From Carettochelys insculpta (Eukaryota > Chordata > Testudines > Carettochelyidae), in contig NC_134161.1 in the NCBI RefSeq assembly GCF_033958435.1, positions 16,368,001 through 16,432,000 on the forward strand: 64,000 bases of DNA, read 5' to 3'. Shown one piece after another: positions 11,851-23,595 of the stretch (position 1 is the first letter of the stretch; every line of letters begins with the position of its first letter). The notes under the pieces were generated by a model. That model had not been told where the DNA came from. It saw only the letters and a program-made list of their open reading frames with translations, and did not search any database. Made by a program: the position numbers and the translations under genes.

Positions 11851-12167
11851 GCTTCAGGCGAGTGCCAGTGTGGCCCTTTCCCTGTGGCGAAAGGAGTGGA
11901 GGGCTTTGGCTGGTGGGGGCTTCTCGGGAGCTCAAGAAGCTGCTGCGCTTGCTCACTTTTTGCTGCCCAAGCAGCCCCCTGGAGTTGAGTCGTGGGAGTG
12001 GGTGAGAGCTGAGGGTTCAAAACCCCTTGCCGGGGTGGGATTTGAGCCCTTCTCTCAGGTGAACGGCCTAAACGTGGGGCGTGGAGGCAGCCCTGGGTGG
12101 CTGCGCGCCGTCTGTTTTCACTGTTGCCAGAGAACCACTTTCCCTTCCCATGGGCTCCCCAGCCAAG

Positions 12168-12241
12168 TCCAGGCTGGTTGAGTGGCTCAAGCGCTGCCTT
12201 GTCTCCTAGAAGTCAAGGGTTCAAATCTCCTTTTTTCTCAA
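12168..12241 (+). ncRNA. tRNA-like module 2
   Basis: The A box TGGTTGAGTGG (12175-12185) and the B box GTTCAAATC (12219-12227) are perfect consensus matches, 44 nt apart. The D stem has a TTG/CAA pairing and the following AAGCGCTG recalls Leu/Ser-type tRNAs. The T stem keeps three or four of five pairs. The anticodon and acceptor stems are not formed. A run of T (12231-12236) just after the B box could act as a pol III terminator. Copies start at 16393, 20618 and 24843. Confidence 0.6.
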
Positions 12242-12249
12242 AGAGGAGG

Positions 12250-12258
12250 GAATTGATC
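12250..12258 (-). promoter_or_regulatory. Isolated B-box-like sites in the unit
   Basis: GATCAATTC on the minus strand (12258 down to 12250) fits the B-box consensus but has no convincing A box 44 nt upstream. Weaker or isolated B-box-like sequences are also seen at 12015-12023 (plus, GTTCAAAAC), about 12036-12046 (minus), 11652 (minus) and 12776 (minus). They suggest further decayed tRNA-like modules. Confidence 0.3.
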
Positions 12259-12395
12259 CTGGGTCACTTCTCTCTAGACTGGATGCCCCCAGGGCTGGGT
12301 GGCGGGGAAAGTCAGAGGCAGAGACTCCTTCTGTCCAAGAGGAGCCGCTTTCAGCAAGTACGAAGGGAGAAGTGGGCTGTGAGGTGCGCGTGACT

Positions 12396-12470
12396 TCTGC
12401 TCTAGGGCTGTGGCTCTGGCTTATGGCCTGGAGCCCGTGCGGTGCTGGTTCAAGTCTCCTTTCTGCTCGG
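12396..12470 (+). ncRNA. tRNA-like module 3 (degenerate)
   Basis: The B box GTTCAAGTC (12448-12456) is perfect. An A-box-like TAGGGCTGTGG (12403-12413) has two mismatches and lies 45 nt upstream. Stems are mostly broken. Copies occur at +4225, +8450 and +12675. Confidence 0.4.
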
Positions 12471-12556
12471 TGAGTGTCAAGCGGTGCTCTGTTTTCTCAG
12501 TGCTCAAGGGCTCCACTTTCAGTACATATTAACTGGAGCAGAGGCTGCTCTCAGTG

Positions 12557-12630
12557 CCCTGTGTGGAGTAGGGGCTGAGGGCCTCTCCTAAGGATCTGAG
12601 GGCCCCTGGTTCAAGTCCCTGCTCTGCCTG
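12557..12630 (+). ncRNA. tRNA-like module 4 (degenerate)
   Basis: The B box GTTCAAGTC (12609-12617) is perfect and sits in a GGTTCAAGTCCCTG context like a Lys-tRNA T arm. The A-box-like TGGAGTAGGGG (12564-12574), with one mismatch, lies 45 nt upstream. Copies occur at +4225, +8450 and +12675. Confidence 0.4.
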
Positions 12631-13003
12631 CTGGGTGCCCCTGAGGGGTGGAAACCAGCCCTGCCTTGCTGAGGGGTTGGCTGTTCACAAGGCCTCTTGT
12701 TGCTTTTTCGTAAAGAAGTTTTGCTGCTGAGCAGTAAAACCCCCTCTCTCTAGTCCACCGTGATTGGGATACAAGCCCAGGCTGCAGCCTACCCCAGGGC
12801 ACTCCCCTGCTCTTTTGAGGGGTGTGAACTGGGGTGGCCACCTCCTGGGAGAGAGTCTGGGGAGCGATCCTTGTCCAAGCCCCCTCCCTTTCCCAAGAAG
12901 ACAATGGCCTCTGGGGAAAGAGAGGGGGCTCAGACAAGGATGGCCCCCCACAAAGGACAGTCGCCTAGGAGGCAGGGGATCCCAGTGCAAGCCCCTGCGC
13001 TGA

Positions 13004-13077
13004 ACAGGCAGCTGGGGGGCTTGAACCGGGATCTCCCACAACCCAGGCGAGTATCCGAACCACTGGACTAGAGAGTG
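13004..13077 (-). ncRNA. tRNA-like module 5 (best cloverleaf core)
   Basis: On the minus strand, the A box TAGTCCAGTGG (13070 down to 13060) and the B box GTTCAAGCC (13026 down to 13018) are perfect and 44 nt apart. The D stem GTCC/GGAT pairs fully with one G-U. The anticodon stem CTCGC/GTGGG pairs fully with two G-U. The loop is CTGGGTT, with T at position 33 and GGG in the anticodon place. The T stem keeps only two of five pairs and there is no acceptor stem. In units 3 and 4 a base in the T stem differs (A on the plus strand at 21478 and 25703). Copies occur at +4225, +8450 and +12675. Confidence 0.6.
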
Positions 13078-13318
13078 GAGCTAGCAAGAAGGCCAGCCCC
13101 AGGCGTATTTATCGCCAGTCGAACAGCTTCCACAGGAAAAAGACACTGGCAACACAGGGGCGATTATGAAGGAAGGAAGATTCAAAGCAGCGTCTCTCTC
13201 CCGTAGAAAGGGCAGAGCCGGAGGACCAGCCAACCTCCGAGCAGGCGGCCAGAGCCTGACCCAACTCACGCGGCCTTCGGTGGAGAGAGAAGCGAGCCGA
13301 GACGCAGTCCTTCCTTTT

Positions 13319-13393
13319 GAAGGAAGGGACAGGATTAGAACCCCTGGCTCCCGAGAGATGGGGCGAGCACACAAGCCACTCGACCAACCTCCA
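13319..13393 (-). ncRNA. tRNA-like module 6
   Basis: On the minus strand, the A box TGGTCGAGTGG (13386 down to 13376) is perfect. The B-box-like GTTCTAATC (13341 down to 13333) has one mismatch, and the spacing is 45 nt. A CTC/GAG pairing is visible in the anticodon arm, but other stems are poor. Copies occur at +4225, +8450 and +12675. Confidence 0.5.
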
Positions 13394-13540
13394 CCTGGCA
13401 GGCGAGCTCACGTGGCCCCCTATTGACACCGAAAACAGCGCCCACACCCGCCTTGGGCTGAAGAATTAGACCCAGACGTGTGGCCAAGCCGGCGCCCCAC
13501 AGAAGCAGCAAGGCCTCCTTGTTTGCCCAAACCATAGCTA

Positions 13541-15145
13541 ATTAACAGGGAACAGACTTGCTCCCTGCTCTCTGGCCTCAAATTGAACCCCTGGGAACTT
13601 TCAGTGACCCCAGAGTTGGTCTCTGTCTCCTCTTTTCACCCCCATTCTGGTTGAAGACTCCTACTCTTTTAACTAGAAGCGAGGCCCTACAAGACTTGCT
13701 CCTTGCTTTCTCAGCCCATATTTGAACTCTCCGGCCACATATGGAACCCCTGTGAACTTTCAGTGACCCCCTAATTGGTCTCCGTCTCCTCATTTTCCCC
13801 TCTCCATTCCAACTGATCACAATTTGTCTCTCTCCAGTAGTCCAGAAACCTTGTTCTCTGCTACTTTGCGCGAACACTCTGGCCTCACACGGAACCCCTG
13901 TGCAGTTTCAGTGACCCCATAATTGGTCGCTATGTCCTCATTTGCCCCAATTCTCCCTCAATCCTACACCTTTCCCTTAGAGTGAGGCCCAAACTGACTT
14001 GCTCTCTGTGACCTCTTTTGAACTCTCTGGCCTCAGTTTGAACCCCGGTGAACTTTCAGCGACCCCATAATTGGGCTCTGTGTCCTCATTTGACCCAGTT
14101 CTCCCTCAAGCCTGCCCCTTTCCCTTCGCGTGAGGCCCAAACTGACTTCCTCTGTGTGCTCTGTGACCTTGTTTGAACTCTCCAGCCTCCATTTGAACCC
14201 CGGTGAACTTTCAGCAACCCCATAATTGGCTTCTGTGCCCTCATTTGACCCTGTTGTGGCTGAATCCTGCCCCTTTCCCTTCGAGTGAGGCCCAAACTGA
14301 CTTCCTCTGTGTGCTCCGTGACCCCATTTGAACTCTCCGGCCTCAATTTGAACCCCGGTGAACTTTCAGCGACCCCATAATTGGGCTCTGTGTCCTCATT
14401 TGACCCAGTTCTCCCTCAAGCCTGCCCCTTTCCCTTCGCGTGAGGCCCAAACTGACTTCCTCTGTGTGCTCTGTGACCTTGTTTGAACTCTCCAGCCTCC
14501 ATTTGAACCCCGGTGAACTTTCAGCGACCCCATAATTGGCTTCTGTGCCCTCATTTGACCCCGTTGTGGCTGAATCCTGCCCCTTTCCCTTTGAGTGAGG
14601 CCCAAACTGACTTGCTGTGTGACCCCGTTTGAACTCTCTGGCCTCACTTTGAACCCCGGTGAACTTTCAATGACCCCATAATTAGTCCTTGTGTCCTCAT
14701 TTGACCCAATTCTCCCTCAATCCTGCCCCTTTCCCTTCGAGCGAGGCCCAAACTGACTTGCGCTGTGTGCTCTGTGACCTCGTTTGAACTCTCCGGCCTC
14801 AATTTCAACCCCAGGGAACTTTCAGCAACCCCGTAAATGGTCTCTGTGTCCACCTTTGACCCAATTCTCCCTCAATCCTGCCCCGTTCCCTAACAGCGAG
14901 CCCCTATCGGACTTGCTCCCTGCTCCCTCTGATCTCGTTTGACCTCTCTGGCCTCAGTTCCAACCCCGGTGAACTTTCAGTAACCCCCTAATTGGTCTTT
15001 GTCTCCTCTTTTGACCCCATTCTGGCTGAATCCTTCTCATTTTCCTAACAGTGAGGCCCTGGCAGACTCGCTCCCTGCGCTCTCTCACCTCGGCTGAACT
15101 CTCCGGCCTCAAATGGAACCCCCGTGCACGTTCTGTGAGCTGCCC
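13541..15145. repeat. ~155-bp subrepeat block within unit 1
   Basis: The anchor GAACTTTCAG (or a near match) recurs at about 13596, 13755, 13903, 14051, 14206, 14361, 14516, 14662, 14817, 14972 and 15128, with spacings of 146-159 bp and a mode of 155. Each monomer runs through CCCCATAATTGG, TCCTCATTTGACCC, CTGCCCCTTTCCCTTC and AACTCTCCGGCCTC. Monomers within a unit are clearly diverged, while equivalent monomers in different units are near-identical. That is the pattern of a higher-order repeat. The same block recurs at +4225 and +8450, and in part at +12675. Confidence 0.9.
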
Positions 15146-18100
15146 CAACCCCCCAATTGGTCTCTATGTCCTCAGTTGACCCCTCGTGTATCATTTGAGC
15201 CGTCCATATCCCCACCAGGCTCCCAGCCCTGCGCTCAGTGCAATAGGACTGGTGAGTGGCACGGGAGCAGAGGAGTGGGACGGCTTTGAGAGGCAAGGAA
15301 GAGGAGAGAGCCAGTCGGTAAGCCCGGCCTTGCCCCTCACCCTCAGCGTCTTAAGCACGGGCAAAGCACAGGGCCGCGCCCTGCACCAGCTTGGCTCAGA
15401 GTCCTTCATGGACTCCGTTCCTTCCCCCTTTCGTCTTGTCTCTCTGAGCCCCTCTTTCAGCATTGTCCTTGGGCACCTCTGCTGGCAGCCCCTTCCCCAG
15501 GCTGGCCGGCTGCCTGTCTGCCTCCCTCTTGTGTGACGAAACGCTGCCTGGGGTTTGTTACACACCCACTGCTTTCAGCAGAGGCCCATGATTCTCGCGT
15601 CAGGAGAAGGGGGTAACTCTCCGGTCCTTGCGTCCCTCGGGAGGGACCCAACCACCAAGTGAAAAGCTCCTGAGGACCCCGCTACCACCTCTCCCTCGGC
15701 TGATTCGCGTGAGGGGCATCTCACAGGTCCCTCGGCGGCTGACACTAAACCGTCTCGGTAGGCGGCTCACTCGCCTGCGGGATTCCTAGGCAGAGAGCAC
15801 ACGCAGAGGTGGGGACCCGTCAAGAGAAGAGGCCGGTTCAGCTGCCTTTCCCTGAGCTCCAGAGCAGGGATTTGACTGGCTCTGTGCGATCGCAAAGGCC
15901 TTAGCCCTGACTCTGAAGTGAAGGCCAGCCCAGGGCGGCTCAGCGCCCGTCAACAACCGACGGTCACTGGGTCGCTGCCCCCCAGGCCCTGCCCTACCGA
16001 ACCTCGAGTAGTTCAGTGGTTTGGCCAGTTGCTCGGCAGGTGGCCGCTGTGAGTTCGACTCCTTCCTCCCCCTCTGCTTCAGGCGAGTGCCAGTGTGGCC
16101 CTTTCCCTGTGGCGAAAGGAGTGGAGGGCTTTGGCTGGTGGGGGCTTCTCGGGAGCTCAAGAAGCTGCTGCGCTTGCTCACTTTTTGCTGCCCAAGCAGC
16201 CCCCTGGAGTTGAGTCGTGGGAGTGGGTGAGAGCTGAGGGTTCAAAACCCCTTGCCGGGGTGGGATTTGAGCCCTTCTCTCAGGTGAACGGCCTAAACGT
16301 GGGGCGTGGAGGCAGCCCTGGGTGGCTGCACGCCGTCTGTTTTCACTGTTGCCAGAGAACCACTTTCCCTTCCCATGGGCTCCCCAGCCAAGTCCAGGCT
16401 GGTTGAGTGGCTCAAGCGCTGCCTTGTCTCCTAGAAGTCAAGGGTTCAAATCTCCTTTTTTCTCAAAGAGGAGGGAATTGATCCTGGGTCACTTCTCTCT
16501 AGACTGGATGCCCCCAGGGCTGGGTGGCGGGGAAAGTCAGAGGCAGAGACTCCTTCTGTCCAAGAGGAGCCGCTTTCAGCAAGTACGAAGGGAGAAGTGG
16601 GCTGTGAGGTGCGCGTGACTTCTGCTCTAGGGCTGTGGCTCTGGCTTATGGCCTGGAGCCCGTGCGGTGCTGGTTCAAGTCTCCTTTCTGCTCGGTGAGT
16701 GTCAAGCGGTGCTCTGTTTTCTCAGTGCTCAAGGGCTCCACTTTCAGTACATATTAACTGGAGCAGAGGCTGCTCTCAGTGCCCTGTGTGGAGTAGGGGC
16801 TGAGGGCCTCTCCTAAGGATCTGAGGGCCCCTGGTTCAAGTCCCTGCTCTGCCTGCTGGGTGCCCCTGAGGGGTGGAAACCAGCCCTGCCTTGCTGAGGG
16901 GTTGGCTGTTCACAAGGCCTCTTGTTGCTTTTTCGTAAAGAAGTTTTGCTGCTGAGCAGTAAAACCCCCTCTCTCTAGTCCACCGTGATTGGGATACAAG
17001 CCCAGGCTGCAGCCTACCCCAGGGCACTCCCCTGCTCTTTTGAGGGGTGTGAACTGGGGTGGCCACCTCCTGGGAGAGAGTCTGGGGAGCGATCCTTGTC
17101 CAAGCCCCCTCCCTTTCCCAAGAAGACAATGGCCTCTGGGGAAAGAGAGGGGGCTCAGACAAGGATGGCCCCCCACAAAGGACAGTCGCCTAGGAGGCAG
17201 GGGATCCCAGTGCAAGCCCCTGCGCTGAACAGGCAGCTGGGGGGCTTGAACCGGGATCTCCCACAACCCAGGCGAGTATCCGAACCACTGGACTAGAGAG
17301 TGGAGCTAGCAAGAAGGCCAGCCCCAGGCGTATTTATCGCCAGTCGAACAGCTTCCACAGGAAAAAGACACTGGCAACACAGGGGCGATTATGAAGGAAG
17401 GAAGATTCAAAGCAGCGTCTCTCTCCCGTAGAAAGGGCAGAGCCGGAGGACCAGCCAACCTCCGAGCAGGCGGCCAGAGCCTGACCCAACTCACGCGGCC
17501 TTCGGTGGAGAGAGAAGCGAGCCGAGACGCAGTCCTTCCTTTTGAAGGAAGGGACAGGATTAGAACCCCTGGCTCCCGAGAGATGGGGCGAGCACACAAG
17601 CCACTCGACCAACCTCCACCTGGCAGGCGAGCTCACGTGGCCCCCTATTGACACCGAAAACAGCGCCCACACCCGCCTTGGGCTGAAGAATTAGACCCAG
17701 ACGTGTGGCCAAGCCGGCGCCCCACAGAAGCAGCAAGGCCTCCTTGTTTGCCCAAACCATAGCTAATTAACAGGGAACAGACTTGCTCCCTGCTCTCTGG
17801 CCTCAAATTGAACCCCTGGGAACTTTCAGTGACCCCAGAGTTGGTCTCTGTCTCCTCTTTTCACCCCCATTCTGGTTGAAGACTCCTACTCTTTTAACTA
17901 GAAGCGAGGCCCTACAAGACTTGCTCCTTGCTTTCTCAGCCCATATTTGAACTCTCCGGCCACATATGGAACCCCTGTGAACTTTCAGTGACCCCCTAAT
18001 TGGTCTCCGTCTCCTCATTTTCCCCTCTCCATTCCAACTGATCACAATTTGTCTCTCTCCAGTAGTCCAGAAACCTTGTTCTCTGTTACTTTGCGCGAAC

Positions 18101-19370
18101 ACTCTGGCCTCACACGGAACCCCTGTGCAGTTTCAGTGACCCCATAATTGGTCGCTATGTCCTCATTTGCCCCAATTCTCCCTCAATCCTACACCTTTCC
18201 CTTAGAGTGAGGCCCAAACTGACTTGCTCTCTGTGACCTCTTTTGAACTCTCTGGCCTCAGTTTGAACCCCGGTGAACTTTCAGCGACCCCATAATTGGG
18301 CTCTGTGTCCTCATTTGACCCAGTTCTCCCTCAAGCCTGCCCCTTTCCCTTCGCGTGAGGCCCAAACTGACTTCCTCTGTGTGCTCTGTGACCTTGTTTG
18401 AACTCTCCAGCCTCCATTTGAACCCCGGTGAACTTTCAGCAACCCCATAATTGGCTTCTGTGCCCTCATTTGACCCTGTTGTGGCTGAATCCTGCCCCTT
18501 TCCCTTCGAGTGAGGCCCAAACTGACTTCCTCTGTGTGCTCCGTGACCCCATTTGAACTCTCCGGCCTCAATTTGAACCCCGGTGAACTTTCAGCGACCC
18601 CATAATTGGGCTCTGTGTCCTCATTTGACCCAGTTCTCCCTCAAGCCTGCCCCTTTCCCTTCGCGTGAGGCCCAAACTGACTTCCTCTGTGTGCTCTGTG
18701 ACCTTGTTTGAACTCTCCAGCCTCCATTTGAACCCCGGTGAACTTTCAGCGACCCCATAATTGGCTTCTGTGCCCTCATTTGACCCCGTTGTGGCTGAAT
18801 CCTGCCCCTTTCCCTTTGAGTGAGGCCCAAACTGACTTGCTGTGTGACCCCGTTTGAACTCTCTGGCCTCACTTTGAACCCCGGTGAACTTTCAATGACC
18901 CCATAATTAGTCCTTGTGTCCTCATTTGACCCAATTCTCCCTCAATCCTGCCCCTTTCCCTTCGAGCGAGGCCCAAACTGACTTGCGCTGTGTGCTCTGT
19001 GACCTCGTTTGAACTCTCCGGCCTCAATTTCAACCCCAGGGAACTTTCAGCAACCCCGTAAATGGTCTCTGTGTCCACCTTTGACCCAATTCTCCCTCAA
19101 TCCTGCCCCGTTCCCTAACAGCGAGCCCCTATCGGACTTGCTCCCTGCTCCCTCTGATCTCGTTTGACCTCTCTGGCCTCAGTTCCAACCCCGGTGAACT
19201 TTCAGTAACCCCCTAATTGGTCTTTGTCTCCTCTTTTGACCCCATTCTGGCTGAATCCTTCTCATTTTCCTAACAGTGAGGCCCTGGCAGACTCGCTCCC
19301 TGCGCTCTCTCACCTCGGCTGAACTCTCCGGCCTCAAATGGAACCCCCGTGCACGTTCTGTGAGCTGCCC
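15146..19370. repeat. Macrosatellite unit 2
   Basis: This is a full unit with the complex segment at about 15146-17765. It shares unit 1 bases at 16300 (T), 16390 (A), 16469 (A) and 17253 (G). It has a private A at 16330, where the other units have G. Confidence 0.9.
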
Positions 19371-22300
19371 CAACCCCCCAATTGGTCTCTATGTCCTCAG
19401 TTGACCCCTCGTGTATCATTTGAGCCGTCCATATCCCCACCAGGCTCCCAGCCCTGCGCTCAGTGCAATAGGACTGGTGAGTGGCACGGGAGCAGAGGAG
19501 TGGGACGGCTTTGAGAGGCAAGGAAGAGGAGAGAGCCAGTCGGTAAGCCCGGCCTTGCCCCTCACCCTCAGCGTCTTAAGCACGGGCAAAGCACAGGGCC
19601 GCGCCCCGCACCAGCTTGGCTCAGAGTCCTTCATGGACTCCGTTCCTTCCCCCTTTCGTCTTGTCTCTCTGAGCCCCTCTTTCAGCATTGTCCTTGGGCA
19701 CCTCTGCTGGCAGCCCCTTCCCCAGGCTGGCCGGCTGCCTGTCTGCCTCCCTCTTGTGTGACGAAACGCTGCCTGGGGTTTGTTACACACCCACTGCTTT
19801 CAGCAGAGGCCCATGATTCTCGCGTCAGGAGAAGGGGGTAACTCTCCGGTCCTTGCGTCCCTCGGGAGGGACCCAACCACCAAGTGAAAAGCTCCTGAGG
19901 ACCCCGCTACCACCTCTCCCTCGGCTGATTCGCGTGAGGGGCATCTCACAGGTCCCTCGGCGGCTGACACTAAACCGTCTCGGTAGGCGGCTCACTCGCC
20001 TGCGGGATTCCTAGGCAGAGAGCACACGCAGAGGTGGGGACCCGTCAAGAGAAGAGGCCGGTTCAGCTGCCTTTCCCTGAGCTCCAGAGCAGGGATTTGA
20101 CTGGCTCTGTGCGATCGCAAAGGCCTTAGCCCTGACTCTGAAGTGAAGGCCAGCCCAGGGCGGCTCAGCGCCCGTCAACAACCGACGGTCACTGGGTCGC
20201 TGCCCCCCAGGCCCTGCCCTACCGAACCTCGAGTAGTTCAGTGGTTTGGCCAGTTGCTCGGCAGGTGGCCGCTGTGAGTTCGACTCCTTCCTCCCCCTCT
20301 GCTTCAGGCGAGTGCCAGTGTGGCCCTTTCCCTGTGGCGAAAGGAGTGGAGGGCTTTGGCTGGTGGGGGCTTCTCGGGAGCTCAAGAAGCTGCTGCGCTT
20401 GCTCACTTTTTGCTGCCCAAGCAGCCCCCTGGAGTTGAGTCGTGGGAGTGGGTGAGAGCTGAGGGTTCAAAACCCCTTGCCGGGGTGGGATTTGAGCCCT
20501 TCTCTCAGGTGAACGGCCTAAACGCGGGGCGTGGAGGCAGCCCTGGGTGGCTGCGCGCCGTCTGTTTTCACTGTTGCCAGAGAACCACTTTCCCTTCCCA
20601 TGGGCTCCCCAGCCTAGTCCAGGCTGGTTGAGTGGCTCAAGCGCTGCCTTGTCTCCTAGAAGTCAAGGGTTCAAATCTCCTTTTTTCTCAAAGCGGAGGG
20701 AATTGATCCTGGGTCACTTCTCTCTAGACTGGATGCCCCCAGGGCTGGGTGGCGGGGAAAGTCAGAGGCAGAGACTCCTTCTGTCCAAGAGGAGCCGCTT
20801 TCAGCAAGTACGAAGGGAGAAGTGGGCTGTGAGGTGCGCGTGACTTCTGCTCTAGGGCTGTGGCTCTGGCTTATGGCCTGGAGCCCGTGCGGTGCTGGTT
20901 CAAGTCTCCTTTCTGCTCGGTGAGTGTCAAGCGGTGCTCTGTTTTCTCAGTGCTCAAGGGCTCCACTTTCAGTACATATTAACTGGAGCAGAGGCTGCTC
21001 TCAGTGCCCTGTGTGGAGTAGGGGCTGAGGGCCTCTCCTAAGGATCTGAGGGCCCCTGGTTCAAGTCCCTGCTCTGCCTGCTGGGTGCCCCTGAGGGGTG
21101 GAAACCAGCCCTGCCTTGCTGAGGGGTTGGCTGTTCACAAGGCCTCTTGTTGCTTTTTCGTAAAGAAGTTTTGCTGCTGAGCAGTAAAACCCCCTCTCTC
21201 TAGTCCACCGTGATTGGGATACAAGCCCAGGCTGCAGCCTACCCCAGGGCACTCCCCTGCTCTTTTGAGGGGTGTGAACTGGGGTGGCCACCTCCTGGGA
21301 GAGAGTCTGGGGAGCGATCCTTGTCCAAGCCCCCTCCCTTTCCCAAGAAGACAATGGCCTCTGGGGAAAGAGAGGGGGCTCAGACAAGGATGGCCCCCCA
21401 CAAAGGACAGTCGCCTAGGAGGCAGGGGATCCCAGTGCAAGCCCCTGCGCTGAACAGGCAGCTGGGGGGCTTGAACCAGGATCTCCCACAACCCAGGCGA
21501 GTATCCGAACCACTGGACTAGAGAGTGGAGCTAGCAAGAAGGCCAGCCCCAGGCATATTTATCACCAGTCGAACAGCTTCCACAGGAAAAAGACACTGGC
21601 AACACAGGGGCGATTATGAAGGAAGGAAGATTCAAAGCAGCGTCTCTCTCCCGTAGAAAGGGCAGAGCCGGAGGACCAGCCAACCTCCGAGCAGGCGGCC
21701 AGAGCCTGACCCAACTCACGCGGCCTTCGGTGGAGAGAGAAGCGAGCCGAGACGCAGTCCTTCCTTTTGAAGGAAGGGACAGGATTAGAACCCCTGGCTC
21801 CCGAGAGATGGGGCGAGCACACAAGCCACTCGACCAACCTCCACCTGGCAGGCGAGCTCACGTGGCCCCCTATTGACACCGAAAACAGCGCCCACACCCG
21901 CCTTGGGCTGAAGAATTAGACCCAGACGTGTGGCCAAGCCGGCGCCCCACAGAAGCAGCAAGGCCTCCTTGTTTGCCCAAACCATAGCTAATTAACAGGG
22001 AACAGACTTGCTCCCTGCTCTCTGGCCTCAAATTGAACCCCTGGGAACTTTCAGTGACCCCAGAGTTGGTCTCTGTCTCCTCTTTTCACCCCCATTCTGG
22101 TTGAAGACTCCTACTCTTTTAACTAGAAGCGAGGCCCTACAAGACTTGCTCCTTGCTTTCTCAGCCCATATTTGAACTCTCCGGCCACATATGGAACCCC
22201 TGTGAACTTTCAGTGACCCCCTAATTGGTCTCCGTCTCCTCATTTTCCCCTCTCCATTCCAACTGATCACAATTTGTCTCTCTCCAGTAGTCCAGAAACC

Positions 22301-23595
22301 TTGTTCTCTGTTACTTTGCGCGAACACTCTGGCCTCACACGGAACCCCTGTGCAGTTTCAGTGACCCCATAATTGGTCGCTATGTCCTCATTTGCCCCAA
22401 TTCTCCCTCAATCCTACACCTTTCCCTTAGAGTGAGGCCCAAACTGACTTGCTCTCTGTGACCTCTTTTGAACTCTCTGGCCTCAGTTTGAACCCCGGTG
22501 AACTTTCAGCGACCCCATAATTGGGCTCTGTGTCCTCATTTGACCCAGTTCTCCCTCAAGCCTGCCCCTTTCCCTTCGCGTGAGGCCCAAACTGACTTCC
22601 TCTGTGTGCTCTGTGACCTTGTTTGAACTCTCCAGCCTCCATTTGAACCCCGGTGAACTTTCAGCAACCCCATAATTGGCTTCTGTGCCCTCATTTGACC
22701 CTGTTGTGGCTGAATCCTGCCCCTTTCCCTTCGAGTGAGGCCCAAACTGACTTCCTCTGTGTGCTCCGTGACCCCATTTGAACTCTCCGGCCTCAATTTG
22801 AACCCCGGTGAACTTTCAGCGACCCCATAATTGGGCTCTGTGTCCTCATTTGACCCAGTTCTCCCTCAAGCCTGCCCCTTTCCCTTCGCGTGAGGCCCAA
22901 ACTGACTTCCTCTGTGTGCTCTGTGACCTTGTTTGAACTCTCCAGCCTCCATTTGAACCCCGGTGAACTTTCAGCGACCCCATAATTGGCTTCTGTGCCC
23001 TCATTTGACCCCGTTGTGGCTGAATCCTGCCCCTTTCCCTTTGAGTGAGGCCCAAACTGACTTGCTGTGTGACCCCGTTTGAACTCTCTGGCCTCACTTT
23101 GAACCCCGGTGAACTTTCAATGACCCCATAATTAGTCCTTGTGTCCTCATTTGACCCAATTCTCCCTCAATCCTGCCCCTTTCCCTTCGAGCGAGGCCCA
23201 AACTGACTTGCGCTGTGTGCTCTGTGACCTCGTTTGAACTCTCCGGCCTCAATTTCAACCCCAGGGAACTTTCAGCAACCCCGTAAATGGTCTCTGTGTC
23301 CACCTTTGACCCAATTCTCCCTCAATCCTGCCCCGTTCCCTAACAGCGAGCCCCTATCGGACTTGCTCCCTGCTCCCTCTGATCTCGTTTGACCTCTCTG
23401 GCCTCAGTTCCAACCCCGGTGAACTTTCAGTAACCCCCTAATTGGTCTTTGTCTCCTCTTTTGACCCCATTCTGGCTGAATCCTTCTCATTTTCCTAACA
23501 GTGAGGCCCTGGCAGACTCGCTCCCTGCGCTCTCTCACCTCGGCTGAACTCTCCGGCCTCAAATGGAACCCCCGTGCACGTTCTGTGAGCTGCCC
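19371..23595. repeat. Macrosatellite unit 3
   Basis: This is a full unit. With unit 4 it shares variant bases at 20525 (C), 20615 (T), 20694 (C) and 21478 (A). It has private A bases at 21555 and 21564, where the other units have G. Confidence 0.9.

Larger units (their letters stand above)
10921..15145. repeat. Macrosatellite unit 1
   Basis: This is a full unit. The complex segment is 10921-13540 and the subrepeat block is 13541-15145. Its first ~400 bp carry several private differences from units 2-4 (for example around 11057, 11085, 11110 and 11285-11307), as expected for an array edge that escapes homogenisation. Another private base is C at 13861 (T in the others). Confidence 0.9.

Noticed and set aside
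11561..11956. Open frames of 100-130 residues repeated four times at 4,225-bp steps
   Set aside because: Their perfect repetition reflects array homogenisation. They overlap tRNA-like modules on both strands, lack splice or promoter context and resemble no protein family.
11777..13393. Functional tRNA genes
   Set aside because: No module has an acceptor stem, T stems are mostly broken, and several lack T at position 33. They are called tRNA-like only.
14086..14853. Minus-strand frames with a repeated 'LKVHRGSNGG' peptide
   Set aside because: These are translations of the ~155-bp satellite monomers and not a repeat protein gene.
13541..15145. Regular repeats that could look like a CRISPR array
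   Set aside because: Monomers are about 155 bp with no short repeat/unique spacer pattern, no cas genes, and the genome is clearly vertebrate.
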